Below, in pieces: positions 9,785 to 18,005 of a stretch of 64,000 bases of DNA. This DNA comes from Anaerolineales bacterium (lineage in GTDB: Bacteria > Chloroflexota > Anaerolineae > 4572-78 > J111). The notes below the pieces were generated by a model. It did not search any database. It was not told the origin of the DNA and worked only from the letters and a program-made list of their open reading frames with translations. The stretch is from contig JABTUW010000003.1 in the NCBI GenBank assembly GCA_015075185.1, positions 496,001 to 560,000 on the forward strand. The letters are read 5' to 3'. The position numbers and the translations under genes were made by a program. The first letter of the stretch is position 1. Each line of letters opens with the position of its first letter.

Positions 9785-11610
9785 TGAGTTTTTCCTTCGG
9801 TTCGGCTGGAGCTGAGCTCGGCCCACGCGGGGCTATCGCTGGCTTTGGACAGGAGCAGGAGGGACAGGCCTTTAACGGGCGCATCGCTCTGCGCCTGTTG
9901 ACCTTTCTGCGACCCCACTGGCTGCGCATGGTCGCCGCCTTTGGCCTGATGTTGGTCGTTTCGGCTTTAACCCTGGCCGCGCCTTACCTGATGAAGGTAG
10001 CCATTGACCAGAATATTGCTCAGGGCGATATACCTGGCCTCACCCAAACCGGCCTGCTGCTAACCGGAGTCTTTGTTGCCATTTACCTGGCCTCGGCGGG
10101 AGAACAATACCTCCTCTCCTGGGTTGGGCAGCGCGTGTTGGCTACCCTGCGGGCCAGCCTGTTCCGGCATTTGCAGACGCTCCCGCTGGGTTATCACGAT
10201 ACCAACATTGTCGGTGTGACCATTTCACGGGTCATCAGCGACGTGGGAGTAATCAACGAACTGCTGTCGCAGGGCTTGATTACCCTTATCGGCGACACCC
10301 TCATCCTGGGGGGAATTGTCGTCGTCATGCTCTCGCTGAGTCCCTGGCTGGCCCTGCTGACCTTTAGCGTTTTGCCGCTTATGGCCCTGGCAACCTACCT
10401 TTTCGCCCGGCGGGCCAAAGAGGCTTTCCGGCAAACGCGGGCCAGAATCGCCGCGGTGGTGGGCGACCTGGCCGAGGACATCTCCGGGATGCAGGTTATC
10501 CAGGCTTTCGCCCAGGAAGAAGCGGCCCTGGAGCGCTTCGACAGCGTCAATCGGGCAAATCGGGATACGACCATTGCGGCCATGTCGCTCTCTTTTATCT
10601 TCTTGCCCTCGGTCGAATTTTTGGGGATGCTGGCCACCGCGATTGTGCTCTGGTTTGGCGGCCTGGCTGCGATGCGCGGCGAGATAACCCTGGGGATTAT
10701 TGTCGCTTTCCTGGCTTATGTAACCCGCTTTTTCCAGCCAATCCAGGAACTCAGCCAGCTTTATACGACCATGCAGGCAGCGATGGCCGGCGGCGAACGG
10801 GTTTTGGCCTTGCTCGATACCCCTCCGGCGGTGGCCGACCGCCCTGATGCCGTGGACATGCCGCCCCTAGTGGGCCGGGTGGAGCTGCAGCACGTCTCCT
10901 TTTCCTATCGCGATGGCAGCCCGGTTCTGCATGATGTCAACCTGACTATTGAACCGGGGCAGATGGTCGCTCTGGTGGGGCCAACCGGTGCCGGCAAAAC
11001 TTCAATTGTCAATTTGATGGCTCGTTTCTATGAGGTTGACGAGGGGGCTGTGTTGATTGATGGGCTGGACATCCGCCAGGTCAAACAGCATTCCCTGCGC
11101 CGGCAAATGGGATTAGTGCCGCAAGACCCGTTTCTCTTCTCCGGGACTATCGCCGACAACATTCGTTTTGGCCGGCCCCACGCCACCGGCGAAGAGATGG
11201 AGACAGCAGCCCGCCTGGCCAATGCTTACGATTTCATTATGGCCCTGCCGGAAGGTTATCAAACCCCCATCCTGGAAGGCGGGGCCAACCTATCCATTGG
11301 CCAGCGCCAGTTAATCTGCATCGCCCGGGCTGTTCTGGCCGACCCGCGCCTCTTGATTATGGACGAGGCGACGTCAAGTGTGGATACGCTAACCGAAGCG
11401 CTGATCCAGGAGGCATTGCAACGGCTCATGCGTGGTCGAACCGCGGTTGTCATTGCTCACCGTCTGAGCACGGTGCGCCGGGCCGATCTCATCTGTGTGG
11501 TCGAGGCCGGGCGTATCGTCGAGCAGGGACGCCATGACGATCTGCTGGCGCAGGGCCGTCTCTATCGCCGGCTCTACGACCGGCAATTTGTGGATTTTAA
11601 CATGGAGTAG
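9784..11610 (+). CDS. ABC exporter half-transporter, catalytic-site subunit
   Basis: 608 aa from ATG 9784, which overlaps the previous stop codon (TGATG) and has an AGGAG-like site just upstream. The membrane domain spans about 35-340. The ATPase has Walker A GPTGAGKT (399-406), a canonical Walker B with Glu528 (LIMDEAT) and H-loop His559. Its signature is LSIGQ (503-507) rather than LSGGQ. In an antiparallel NBD dimer this altered signature faces the degenerate Walker B/H-loop of the upstream subunit, so one ATP site should be fully canonical and the other degenerate. The pair is therefore read as one obligate heterodimer, translationally coupled. An N-terminal extension of about 35 residues precedes the first helix. 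Confidence 0.93.
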   Translation: MSFSFGSAGAELGPRGAIAGFGQEQEGQAFNGRIALRLLTFLRPHWLRMVAAFGLMLVVSALTLAAPYLMKVAIDQNIAQGDIPGLTQTGLLLTGVFVAIYLASAGEQYLLSWVGQRVLATLRASLFRHLQTLPLGYHDTNIVGVTISRVISDVGVINELLSQGLITLIGDTLILGGIVVVMLSLSPWLALLTFSVLPLMALATYLFARRAKEAFRQTRARIAAVVGDLAEDISGMQVIQAFAQEEAALERFDSVNRANRDTTIAAMSLSFIFLPSVEFLGMLATAIVLWFGGLAAMRGEITLGIIVAFLAYVTRFFQPIQELSQLYTTMQAAMAGGERVLALLDTPPAVADRPDAVDMPPLVGRVELQHVSFSYRDGSPVLHDVNLTIEPGQMVALVGPTGAGKTSIVNLMARFYEVDEGAVLIDGLDIRQVKQHSLRRQMGLVPQDPFLFSGTIADNIRFGRPHATGEEMETAARLANAYDFIMALPEGYQTPILEGGANLSIGQRQLICIARAVLADPRLLIMDEATSSVDTLTEALIQEALQRLMRGRTAVVIAHRLSTVRRADLICVVEAGRIVEQGRHDDLLAQGRLYRRLYDRQFVDFNME

Positions 11611-11628
11611 AAGAAGCTCTCTGGTTCG

Positions 11629-14589
11629 TTATCGCAAGGCAGTCTCTTCGGGCCGTGGCTCGTCCCCCCCCGGCGACCCGTTGACATGCGTGCTGGCCCG
11701 CCAATTTTGGGGATTATTCGGATCGCCGTTGGGGTCAACCAGCACCAGCGAGTCCCCCCGGCCGTCGGCGCTAACCGGCCAGCCGTTCGCGTCGTCGTAG
11801 GTTAATTCGATCAAAGTCTCGCCTTCGGCGTCGGTTATTAGGATTTTTTCGCCTTTGTTGGAGAGGTGACCATCATAGACGCCGCCGATGGGCACGCCGG
11901 GATATAATTTGGCAAAGGCGGTCGGATTGCTGACCAGGATCAGGGTGTTACCCGCAGCCAGGGGAGGCGTGTTGGGCGAGAAGCTAAAGTAAATGCCTTC
12001 GTCAATGGACACGTTAGACAGGTCTACCTCACTGCTGCCCACATTCTTTAGTTCGATAAACTCATAGTCATCCCCTGCGGCCGGGTTATACATGATTTCG
12101 GTAATACGCAAGGGTTGCCCTTCCTGGTTAACGCTAAAGCCGGCTTCGTGCAGGGCGCTCCAAACCGGCTCGGCACTGGTGGAGGGCTGGTTCAGCAGCA
12201 CCCGCGCCTTAACCTGGGCACTGCCGGAAAGGACGACCGGACCCTGATATACCTGGGCGGTCGGACCAACTGCGCCGGTGACAGGCAGACGGGGGTCGGA
12301 GCCGTCGGTAGTGTAGTAAATCGTGCCTCGCTCAGCAGGCTCGCCGGGCAGGGACATACTCAGGTTGAAGCCGGATTTTACCAGGCCGCCCTCATGGCTG
12401 AAGAGGGGCGGATCAACCGGGGGATAATAGCCTGCTTCCCGCGCCCAGGCGATCACTTTGGCGGCCTGGCCGTTCATCTGGTTGAAAACAGCTTTGTTGG
12501 TTTCACGCCAGGTATCGGGGGAGAGCGGGGAGCCGGGAACGGCGTCGCCCCAGCGAGCTGACTCGGCTACCATGGCATAGTTAAGCGTTTGGCTCAGGTT
12601 GAGCCAGCGAGTCTCCGCCGCTGCATCGGCCAAAGCGCCTTCATTCGCCAGATGTTTGTACAGGCGGTCGGCTACCTGCATGCGAAAATCAGGATTCTCC
12701 CGCAAAGTTTGAAACAGGGAGTTCACCAGATCGAACTGGGAGTTACTCGCCTGCTCCGCAGCCAGGGGCATATTGATTGAGGGAGCCGAGTTGTCTACTT
12801 CGGACCAGAGGAGAAGTTTCCCCCGGCTTACCGAGTCGGTCCGGTTAATTGCGGCGTACCAGCTATTCTCCGGCCAGCCGAGAAGCTGGGTATACCAATT
12901 CAAGATCAGTGTATCGCTGAATTCAGTCGGATCGAAGTACGAGGCGACTTCGGCATATTTCTGGGCCAAATCATCGCCCGATTCCGGGCCAGCTTCAAAC
13001 TGCCCGGCAAAGGTCAGGATGGTAAAGAGGTAATCTAACCGGTCAACGCGGCTATTCTTCTCTTGTTTGAGCGGTCCATTTGGACCGGCTACAAACCAAT
13101 CTTCCTTCAGGCCGCCCAGGTACGCGGCCAAAAATGAGGTGTCGGGCCTTTCAGCCAGCCGGTACACGCCCCAATACAGCCCATTGAGATAAAGATGAAC
13201 AAAGGTGCTGTTAGAACCAATCCCCGACATGGCGATCTGTGTGTCGTGCAGCCAGGTATCGCGAGTATAGCTGGTTGGCTCGCTCATCGTCCCGGGTTGC
13301 AGCAACAGTGTGTCGAACTCGTCTACCGGTGAGTTGGGAAAAACAGGATACTCTAGCTTGGTCGGGCCATATTCGTGTTTAAATAACAGCCGGAAAGCTC
13401 GTTTAGGGTCAAACTCACCCTGTTCTGCTTCCTCTTGCAGCCTGATGCCTGCATTGACCTGGAAGCCCGGCTGATCCCCGCTGGGATAGAGCAGCTCGAT
13501 GGAAACCGGGTGCTCCCAGTCGGCTTCACCATCAGCAGGATGGGTGTGGAGGTCAAAAAAGCCTTGATCGGCCATCACCACCGACATAACCGGCAGCGCC
13601 TTGAGACCCTCTGGCAGGGTATCTTGATAGCGGGAATCATTGACCACAGCCGGGTCCAGCTCATAGTCGGCGCTAATTGGCGTGACCCCCGTTTGGCCGC
13701 TGGCGTTTGTGCTGATCTGCGCGCCCCAACTTGCCGGAAAACCGGCCGGAGTAGCGGGTTGGGCGAGTACGTCAGCCAGGAAAAAATAGCTCTGGGTGGC
13801 AATTTTGGAAGGCAAAAAACCCGGCTGGAAGGCAGCCGCGCGCAGGACGGTGGTCGTATTAACGGCAACGGGTTCGTCGTAAACGCTGCCATTGGTTTCG
13901 CTCGGTTCGCTGCCGTCGGTGGTGTAACGAATGGTTGCGCCGGGTGTGGCCGTGGTTAGAAAAACCGTAAAAGGCGCATCGTAAAAACCCCGTCCCGCGC
14001 TAAATTGCACCGGCGAGACGACCCCGGCCCAGAGCGCCGTTTCATCGTTGGCTCCACCGGGAGTGGGCCGGCCCAGGTAACCATTAGCCATTGCCGCCCC
14101 GTACCGCCCATAAGCCACATCGCCAAACTGCTCCGGGTAGGAGGGGCCAATCCCATCCATCACCTGGTCATCCAGAATGTTGGTCAGAGCCAAATAATCC
14201 CCGGTTTGGCTCAGCTTGAAGTTGGTGTGCAAGACTGCGCCCGGCCCGGTGGCGCGGCGATCCTTGCCCGAGGCAAACACGACCAGGTAGTTATGACTGC
14301 CCAGGGTAACATCGGGAAAGGGCCACTTTTGGAGATCATTGGGGTCGTCGGTCAGAGCATAGGCTCCCAGATTGACGGCTGTATGACCGGGATTATAAAT
14401 TTCGATCCAATCCGAGTAATCCCCGTCTTCGTCGGCGAGGCCGCTTTCGTTATCGGCCATGAATTCATTAATTACCAAATTGCTGGTTTTCTGGTTAGCG
14501 GCTGCGCTCGATATTTGCCCGGCGCTCAACACCAGAAAGATGAGAATAACCGACCAGAAGAACCACTGCTGCCCTCTTTTTTTGTTCAT
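11629..14589 (-). CDS. secreted lamin-tail / chitobiase-like / CotH protein
   Basis: 986 aa with an N-terminal signal peptide (hydrophobic FFWSVILIFLVLSAG). Domains in order: a lamin-tail domain (about 35-190, starting LVINEFMADNESG, with SDWIEIYNP); a chitobiase C-terminal-like domain (about 205-275, IRYTTDGSEPSETN); a CotH-kinase-like region (about 320-640, with LYLNGLYWGVYRLAERPD); a second chitobiase-like domain (about 735-805, IYYTTDGSDPR); and a second lamin-tail domain at the C-terminus (ITEIMYNPAAGDDYEFIEL). Family knowledge: CotH proteins are kinases of secreted or spore-coat proteins, and lamin-tail domains in bacteria occur on secreted or surface proteins. The segment matching the catalytic acidic pair is LLLWSEVDNSAPS, which is weaker than in the next gene, so kinase activity is doubtful. 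It lies 19 bp downstream of the second CotH gene, probably in one operon. Confidence 0.85.
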   Translation of the reverse strand: MNKKRGQQWFFWSVILIFLVLSAGQISSAAANQKTSNLVINEFMADNESGLADEDGDYSDWIEIYNPGHTAVNLGAYALTDDPNDLQKWPFPDVTLGSHNYLVVFASGKDRRATGPGAVLHTNFKLSQTGDYLALTNILDDQVMDGIGPSYPEQFGDVAYGRYGAAMANGYLGRPTPGGANDETALWAGVVSPVQFSAGRGFYDAPFTVFLTTATPGATIRYTTDGSEPSETNGSVYDEPVAVNTTTVLRAAAFQPGFLPSKIATQSYFFLADVLAQPATPAGFPASWGAQISTNASGQTGVTPISADYELDPAVVNDSRYQDTLPEGLKALPVMSVVMADQGFFDLHTHPADGEADWEHPVSIELLYPSGDQPGFQVNAGIRLQEEAEQGEFDPKRAFRLLFKHEYGPTKLEYPVFPNSPVDEFDTLLLQPGTMSEPTSYTRDTWLHDTQIAMSGIGSNSTFVHLYLNGLYWGVYRLAERPDTSFLAAYLGGLKEDWFVAGPNGPLKQEKNSRVDRLDYLFTILTFAGQFEAGPESGDDLAQKYAEVASYFDPTEFSDTLILNWYTQLLGWPENSWYAAINRTDSVSRGKLLLWSEVDNSAPSINMPLAAEQASNSQFDLVNSLFQTLRENPDFRMQVADRLYKHLANEGALADAAAETRWLNLSQTLNYAMVAESARWGDAVPGSPLSPDTWRETNKAVFNQMNGQAAKVIAWAREAGYYPPVDPPLFSHEGGLVKSGFNLSMSLPGEPAERGTIYYTTDGSDPRLPVTGAVGPTAQVYQGPVVLSGSAQVKARVLLNQPSTSAEPVWSALHEAGFSVNQEGQPLRITEIMYNPAAGDDYEFIELKNVGSSEVDLSNVSIDEGIYFSFSPNTPPLAAGNTLILVSNPTAFAKLYPGVPIGGVYDGHLSNKGEKILITDAEGETLIELTYDDANGWPVSADGRGDSLVLVDPNGDPNNPQNWRASTHVNGSPGGDEPRPEETALR

Positions 14590-14608
14590 ATGCTAATCCG
14601 TGGACTCC

Positions 14609-16270
14609 TTATTGGCAGCTCGTAAAGGTTTGGTTACGCATCGCATCCAGGTGGTGCAGAATGACCTCTTGCCGTTCATCTACAAAATTCAGGGCTTGCT
14701 GCACGCTGTGATCAAAGTTGGCTACACCCATATCTGGGGCCCAGCGGGCTGCTTCTAGCGCAATAAACGGCCTGACAATCTCCGCCTGCTTCAGAATTTC
14801 AGCTTTAACTCGCTCTTTTGAGAGCTGGCCAACCTCATTCGGAGGACGGTTGGTGGTATTTTCCACGCCCAGGTATTCTCGTGCCCTTTGCCAAAATTGA
14901 ACTTTTAACCAGCAATTTTTGATGAACGGTTTTTCCAGGATGCGGGTAATACTATCATGCGGGCTGTAAGCTCGCTCCAGGGTGTTGATGTCGTTCTTAA
15001 AGCCGCCATCGGCGCTGCCCAGGGCGGTTTCAGCATCCCAGACCATCATACGCCACTTGCCCTGGTTGGCCTTGGCGCCCGAATCCATGCGCCGGTAAAC
15101 AATCCAATTAGAATCCGGCCAGTCCAAATTTTGCACATACGCCTCTAAAAATAGATAGGAAAAGACATTCTCCAGATCTACCCGATTCTGCAGCACGCCA
15201 ATGTTGCCGGGGACCGAAAAATCGGCGCTGCCAACCCAATTTTGATTTTCCAGCCAGCCAGCGTAATCGCCCTCTTTAACCTCTTCCCGGTTATACCAGA
15301 CCCCATTTTCCCAGCCGCTTTCTTTGGTAATAATGTTCCATTCTGCATCTTTATCAGAATAGGAGCGGAGAAACTGCTGGTCAATCCGCTCGGTCAAATT
15401 GTATAGGCCCCAGAACTCACCGTTGAGATAGAGCAGCACCCACGAGCCGTGAGCAATCGGCTGGCCCATATCTCGGTGCAGATTACGTACCACCTGGTCG
15501 TTAATATATCTGGCGGAGAGATGTTTATCCGACAGGCCGGGAATACCGCGATGGAAAAATGTATCCTGAAAGCCGGCCCGCAGCACCAGTTTATCAAACT
15601 TGGTCACCGAGCTATCGGGAAAAAGAGGATATTCCAGGTTGCCGGGTCCGCCATAAGATTTTCGGAAGTAAATCCGGTACGATTTCTTGGGGCTGTACAG
15701 GCGGGAGAAGTTGCCGTGGACTCTGATCCCAGCCTTAACATTAAACTGAACCTGTCCGCCGGGGGCGAAATATTCCATATTAATCGGGCGCTCCCAATCG
15801 GTGCCCCGTTCTTCAGGAAAGGCATGGAGGCTATTCAGGTCATTCCAATCGGCGACAATCGAAATGACGGGGATAGTCTGGTCGTAGTTAACCACCAGGT
15901 AAGATTTTGTGTAAACATCGCCGACCGCTGCCCCATCTTTAAAGACCTGCGCTCGGATGACCGTTGGTTTGTCAATGGTGAACGGGCCTGTGTAAGGAGT
16001 GCTGTTGGCATCGGGCAGGGCACCATTGGTCGTGTAGCGAATGGTCCCACCCGCAACCTGGCTGGTGAGATTAACTTGTAAAGGTTGCGTGGGCGCCTGA
16101 GAGTCCTGAGAAAAAGTAATCGTTTGGCCTGGCGTATTCTCCTTAGCCGCGACTGGCGTTGCGCCTATCCCCCAGGTGGGCACAACTTCGCTGGCCAGAA
16201 GAATCGCCATTAAAACCAGCCAGATTGAGCCAATCCGGAGCCATGATGGCAGGCTTTGATGGAAGTTCAT
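14609..16270 (-). CDS. secreted CotH-family kinase-like protein
   Basis: 553 aa with an N-terminal signal/anchor (IGSIWLVLMAILLASEV). A chitobiase-like domain (about 60-125, IRYTTNGALPDANSTPY) precedes the CotH region (about 130-480). Key CotH features are visible: the N-lobe loop WERPINMEYF, the ISxxxYRIYFRKSYGG-type stretch, LLYLNGEFWGLYNLTERID, and the acidic motif WRMMVWDAETALG expected to bind metal/ATP. A GAGGAGG ribosome-binding site sits 6-7 nt before the start. Family knowledge: CotH is an atypical protein kinase acting on exported proteins. As it is first in a two-gene unit with the lamin-tail/CotH protein, the two may act together on an extracellular or surface structure. Sporulation genes are not seen here, so a spore role is not implied. 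Confidence 0.87.
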   Translation of the reverse strand: MNFHQSLPSWLRIGSIWLVLMAILLASEVVPTWGIGATPVAAKENTPGQTITFSQDSQAPTQPLQVNLTSQVAGGTIRYTTNGALPDANSTPYTGPFTIDKPTVIRAQVFKDGAAVGDVYTKSYLVVNYDQTIPVISIVADWNDLNSLHAFPEERGTDWERPINMEYFAPGGQVQFNVKAGIRVHGNFSRLYSPKKSYRIYFRKSYGGPGNLEYPLFPDSSVTKFDKLVLRAGFQDTFFHRGIPGLSDKHLSARYINDQVVRNLHRDMGQPIAHGSWVLLYLNGEFWGLYNLTERIDQQFLRSYSDKDAEWNIITKESGWENGVWYNREEVKEGDYAGWLENQNWVGSADFSVPGNIGVLQNRVDLENVFSYLFLEAYVQNLDWPDSNWIVYRRMDSGAKANQGKWRMMVWDAETALGSADGGFKNDINTLERAYSPHDSITRILEKPFIKNCWLKVQFWQRAREYLGVENTTNRPPNEVGQLSKERVKAEILKQAEIVRPFIALEAARWAPDMGVANFDHSVQQALNFVDERQEVILHHLDAMRNQTFTSCQ

Positions 16271-16641
16271 CGGTTCCTCCTCTTGATCCAGAACAAAATG
16301 GGCATAGTTTCAACCGCTTTAAGTCATCCAGGCTATAAGTATTGCCTCCTGGAGGACTGGATTTAACAAATAAAAGATTTCAGATCCCTGGGCGTATAAA
16401 CCGGCAAATGTGACGAATGAAATGCTCAGGGTTCGACAAAGTTAAGGAACTCAGTTATGTTTGGTTTTAGAAGTTTAGGCGGACCCAAACTGACGGTTTG
16501 CAGCACGCTTGGCCGGAAGTCAAAGGGGAACTGGAAAATTCGGTAGTAATCTCATTTTGAATGTTCAAGTCACTTCTATTTTGAAAATAACTACCAATAA
16601 TATAGTAATTATACAAACGGACTTTAACGTGTCAAGCGCAC

Positions 16642-16670
16642 TTTACAAGATCAAGCAAAAATGATACAAT
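16642..16670 (+). promoter_or_regulatory. promoter of the HxlR regulator gene
   Basis: TTTACA (16642-16647) and TACAAT (16665-16670) are separated by 17 bp. The transcript would have a leader of about 220 nt containing both downstream hairpins. Confidence 0.55.
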
Positions 16671-16750
16671 GTGGCCCACTGCCACAGTATGTCAGGTGAT
16701 TTGGGAAGTAGCCTGATGACAGTATAGCTTATTTGGGAAAAAGGCGCATC

Positions 16751-16782
16751 ATCCTAAAGTTGTAGATTGCCGACTTTAGGAT
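16751..16782. repeat. palindromic repeat, ATCCTAAAGT family
   Basis: Perfect 10-bp arms ATCCTAAAGT and ACTTTAGGAT surround a 12-nt loop. It lies in the leader of the HxlR gene. Confidence 0.7.
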
Positions 16783-16806
16783 AAGCAAAGCTGCTTTCTT
16801 GTGCCT

Positions 16807-16839
16807 CTCTTGTTCCCAGACTCAGTTTGGGAACAAGAG
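16807..16839. repeat. palindromic repeat, CTCTTGTTCCCA family
   Basis: Perfect 12-bp arms CTCTTGTTCCCA and TGGGAACAAGAG have the loop GACTCAGTT. The middle (CCCA-CTCAG-TTTGGG) matches the palindrome at 22464-22492, so both belong to one dispersed family. Confidence 0.75.
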
Positions 16840-16897
16840 AGTAAAGAAGTTTTGGGAACCAGAGAACGCGCTAAGAAGTTGGAGGGAGGTACATTTG

Positions 16898-17239
16898 ATG
16901 GAAGAATGTCCCGTGGGACGTGTCGCCCATTTATTGGGTAATAAGTGGGCTTTGCTCATCATTCGCGATTTAGCGTCAGGCTTCAAACGGTTTGGCGAGT
17001 TACAGAGATCAATGGGTCATATAAGCCCACGGACTTTGTCGGCGCGGTTGAGCACTCTGGAAGAGGCTGGCATCGTCGAGCGCCGAGCCTATGCCGAGAT
17101 ACCCCCGCGCGTCGAGTACTCTCTGACCGAAAAGGGCAGGGCGCTGCTGCCCCTGCTGCATGCCATGCGGGATTATGGCGAGAAATGGCTGCGGCCAATT
17201 CTTAACTGCCAAACAGAGCCTGATAAATTTGAGCGGTAA
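16898..17239 (+). CDS. HxlR-family transcriptional regulator
   Basis: 113 aa from ATG 16898, preceded by GGAGGGAGG. An upstream in-frame TTG at 16799 would translate the palindromic repeat and is rejected. The winged-helix pattern is clear: CPVGRVAHLLGNKWALLIIRD, FGELQRSMGHISPRTLSARL as the recognition helix, then GIVERRAYAEIPPRVEYSLT as the wing. A cysteine sits at the usual N-terminal position (MEECPV). Family knowledge: HxlR proteins sense electrophiles or oxidants, often through this cysteine, and act as dimeric repressors or activators. The 3' end overlaps that of the aldolase gene on the other strand by 38 bp. The target genes are unknown. Confidence 0.9.
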   Translation: MEECPVGRVAHLLGNKWALLIIRDLASGFKRFGELQRSMGHISPRTLSARLSTLEEAGIVERRAYAEIPPRVEYSLTEKGRALLPLLHAMRDYGEKWLRPILNCQTEPDKFER

Positions 17240-17954
17240 CTGCTTGCGGGTCTTCGGCTTGCCAGACCCGCCGGCCAATGGCCACCCCCGCCGCCCCCGC
17301 TGCAATAGCATCGCGAGCCAGAGCAGTAGTAGCATGGTCATCACCCTGGCTAGGACCTCCGGCCACGATAATGGGTAGCGGCGCAGCCGTGACCACTTGC
17401 TTAAAGGCCTCAACATTGCCACAATAGTTTGTCTTAATTATATCGGCCCCAATTTCCATCCCAATCCGCGCCGCGTGGGCAATGGCCTCGGCCTCATAGG
17501 CGCGCTCGCCGGGCGGCATCATCTCGGCGACGACCGGCATGTCGTAGCGCTGGCTGGCGTCAACCAGACTGGCTAGCCAGCGGTAAATCTCAATATCCCC
17601 GGCCCGGCCAAAAAACACTGAGACGGCGATGGCGTCGGCGTCCATGTGCAGGGCGGTTTCCAACGAAGCAATTGGCGTTTCCTGAGTGCCCTCCTGGCTC
17701 AACCCGGCGGTCAGGCTGATCCGCAGCACCACCCCGGCTGCCGGCGGAACAAGCGAGGCGACTTCACGATAAAAGCCGGGCGAGATCAGCAGCGCGTTGG
17801 CGCCGCCTTTCAACACCGCCTCGGCAATAGCGCGGGGGCGGTCAATCCCCTTTTTAGGACCAAGCCAGCCGCCGTGATCCAGCGGGGCCATTAAACAACG
17901 CTTATGCGGACCGACCAGCAGCCGGCCCAGCCGTCTTGATTTTCCAGTTGTCAT
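17202..17954 (-). CDS. class I aldolase, DhnA/LsrF-like (FBP aldolase family)
   Basis: 250 aa from ATG 17954, with AAGGAG 8-9 nt upstream. The longer form from 17999 lacks a ribosome-binding site. Typical DhnA/LsrF signatures are seen: LMAPLDHGGWLGPKKGI near the N-terminus, GADIIKTNYCG with the expected Schiff-base lysine (about residue 180), and IIVAGGPSQGDD and GAAGVAIGRRVWQ for phosphate binding. Family knowledge: these are (beta/alpha)8 class I enzymes that cleave or form ketose phosphates or related compounds. As the last gene of the minus-strand sugar operon it probably splits the phosphorylated ketose made by the FGGY kinase. The exact substrate cannot be read from sequence. Confidence 0.88.
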   Translation of the reverse strand: MTTGKSRRLGRLLVGPHKRCLMAPLDHGGWLGPKKGIDRPRAIAEAVLKGGANALLISPGFYREVASLVPPAAGVVLRISLTAGLSQEGTQETPIASLETALHMDADAIAVSVFFGRAGDIEIYRWLASLVDASQRYDMPVVAEMMPPGERAYEAEAIAHAARIGMEIGADIIKTNYCGNVEAFKQVVTAAPLPIIVAGGPSQGDDHATTALARDAIAAGAAGVAIGRRVWQAEDPQAVTAQIYQALFGS

Positions 17955-18005
17955 AAATTGAACTCCTTCACGAATAGATTTTGTAGGACAAGTTGCCAAC
18001 TTGTT

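Larger units (their letters stand above)
16271..16897. other. 627-bp intergenic region between cotH-like gene and HxlR regulator
   Basis: This is a divergent, AT-rich spacer with no convincing ORF. It holds a promoter for the HxlR gene (16642-16670), two palindromic repeats in its right part (16751-16782 and 16807-16839), and an inexact inverted repeat TAACTA..TAGTAA around 16588-16608 upstream of the -35 box. The last could be an HxlR-type operator, at low confidence. The left 250 bp should hold the minus-strand cotH promoter, but no clean -35/-10 pair was found. Confidence 0.5.

Noticed and set aside
16588..16608. HxlR operator (TAACTA..TAGTAA)
   Set aside because: The inverted repeat is short and inexact, so it is mentioned only in the intergenic note and not called as a feature.
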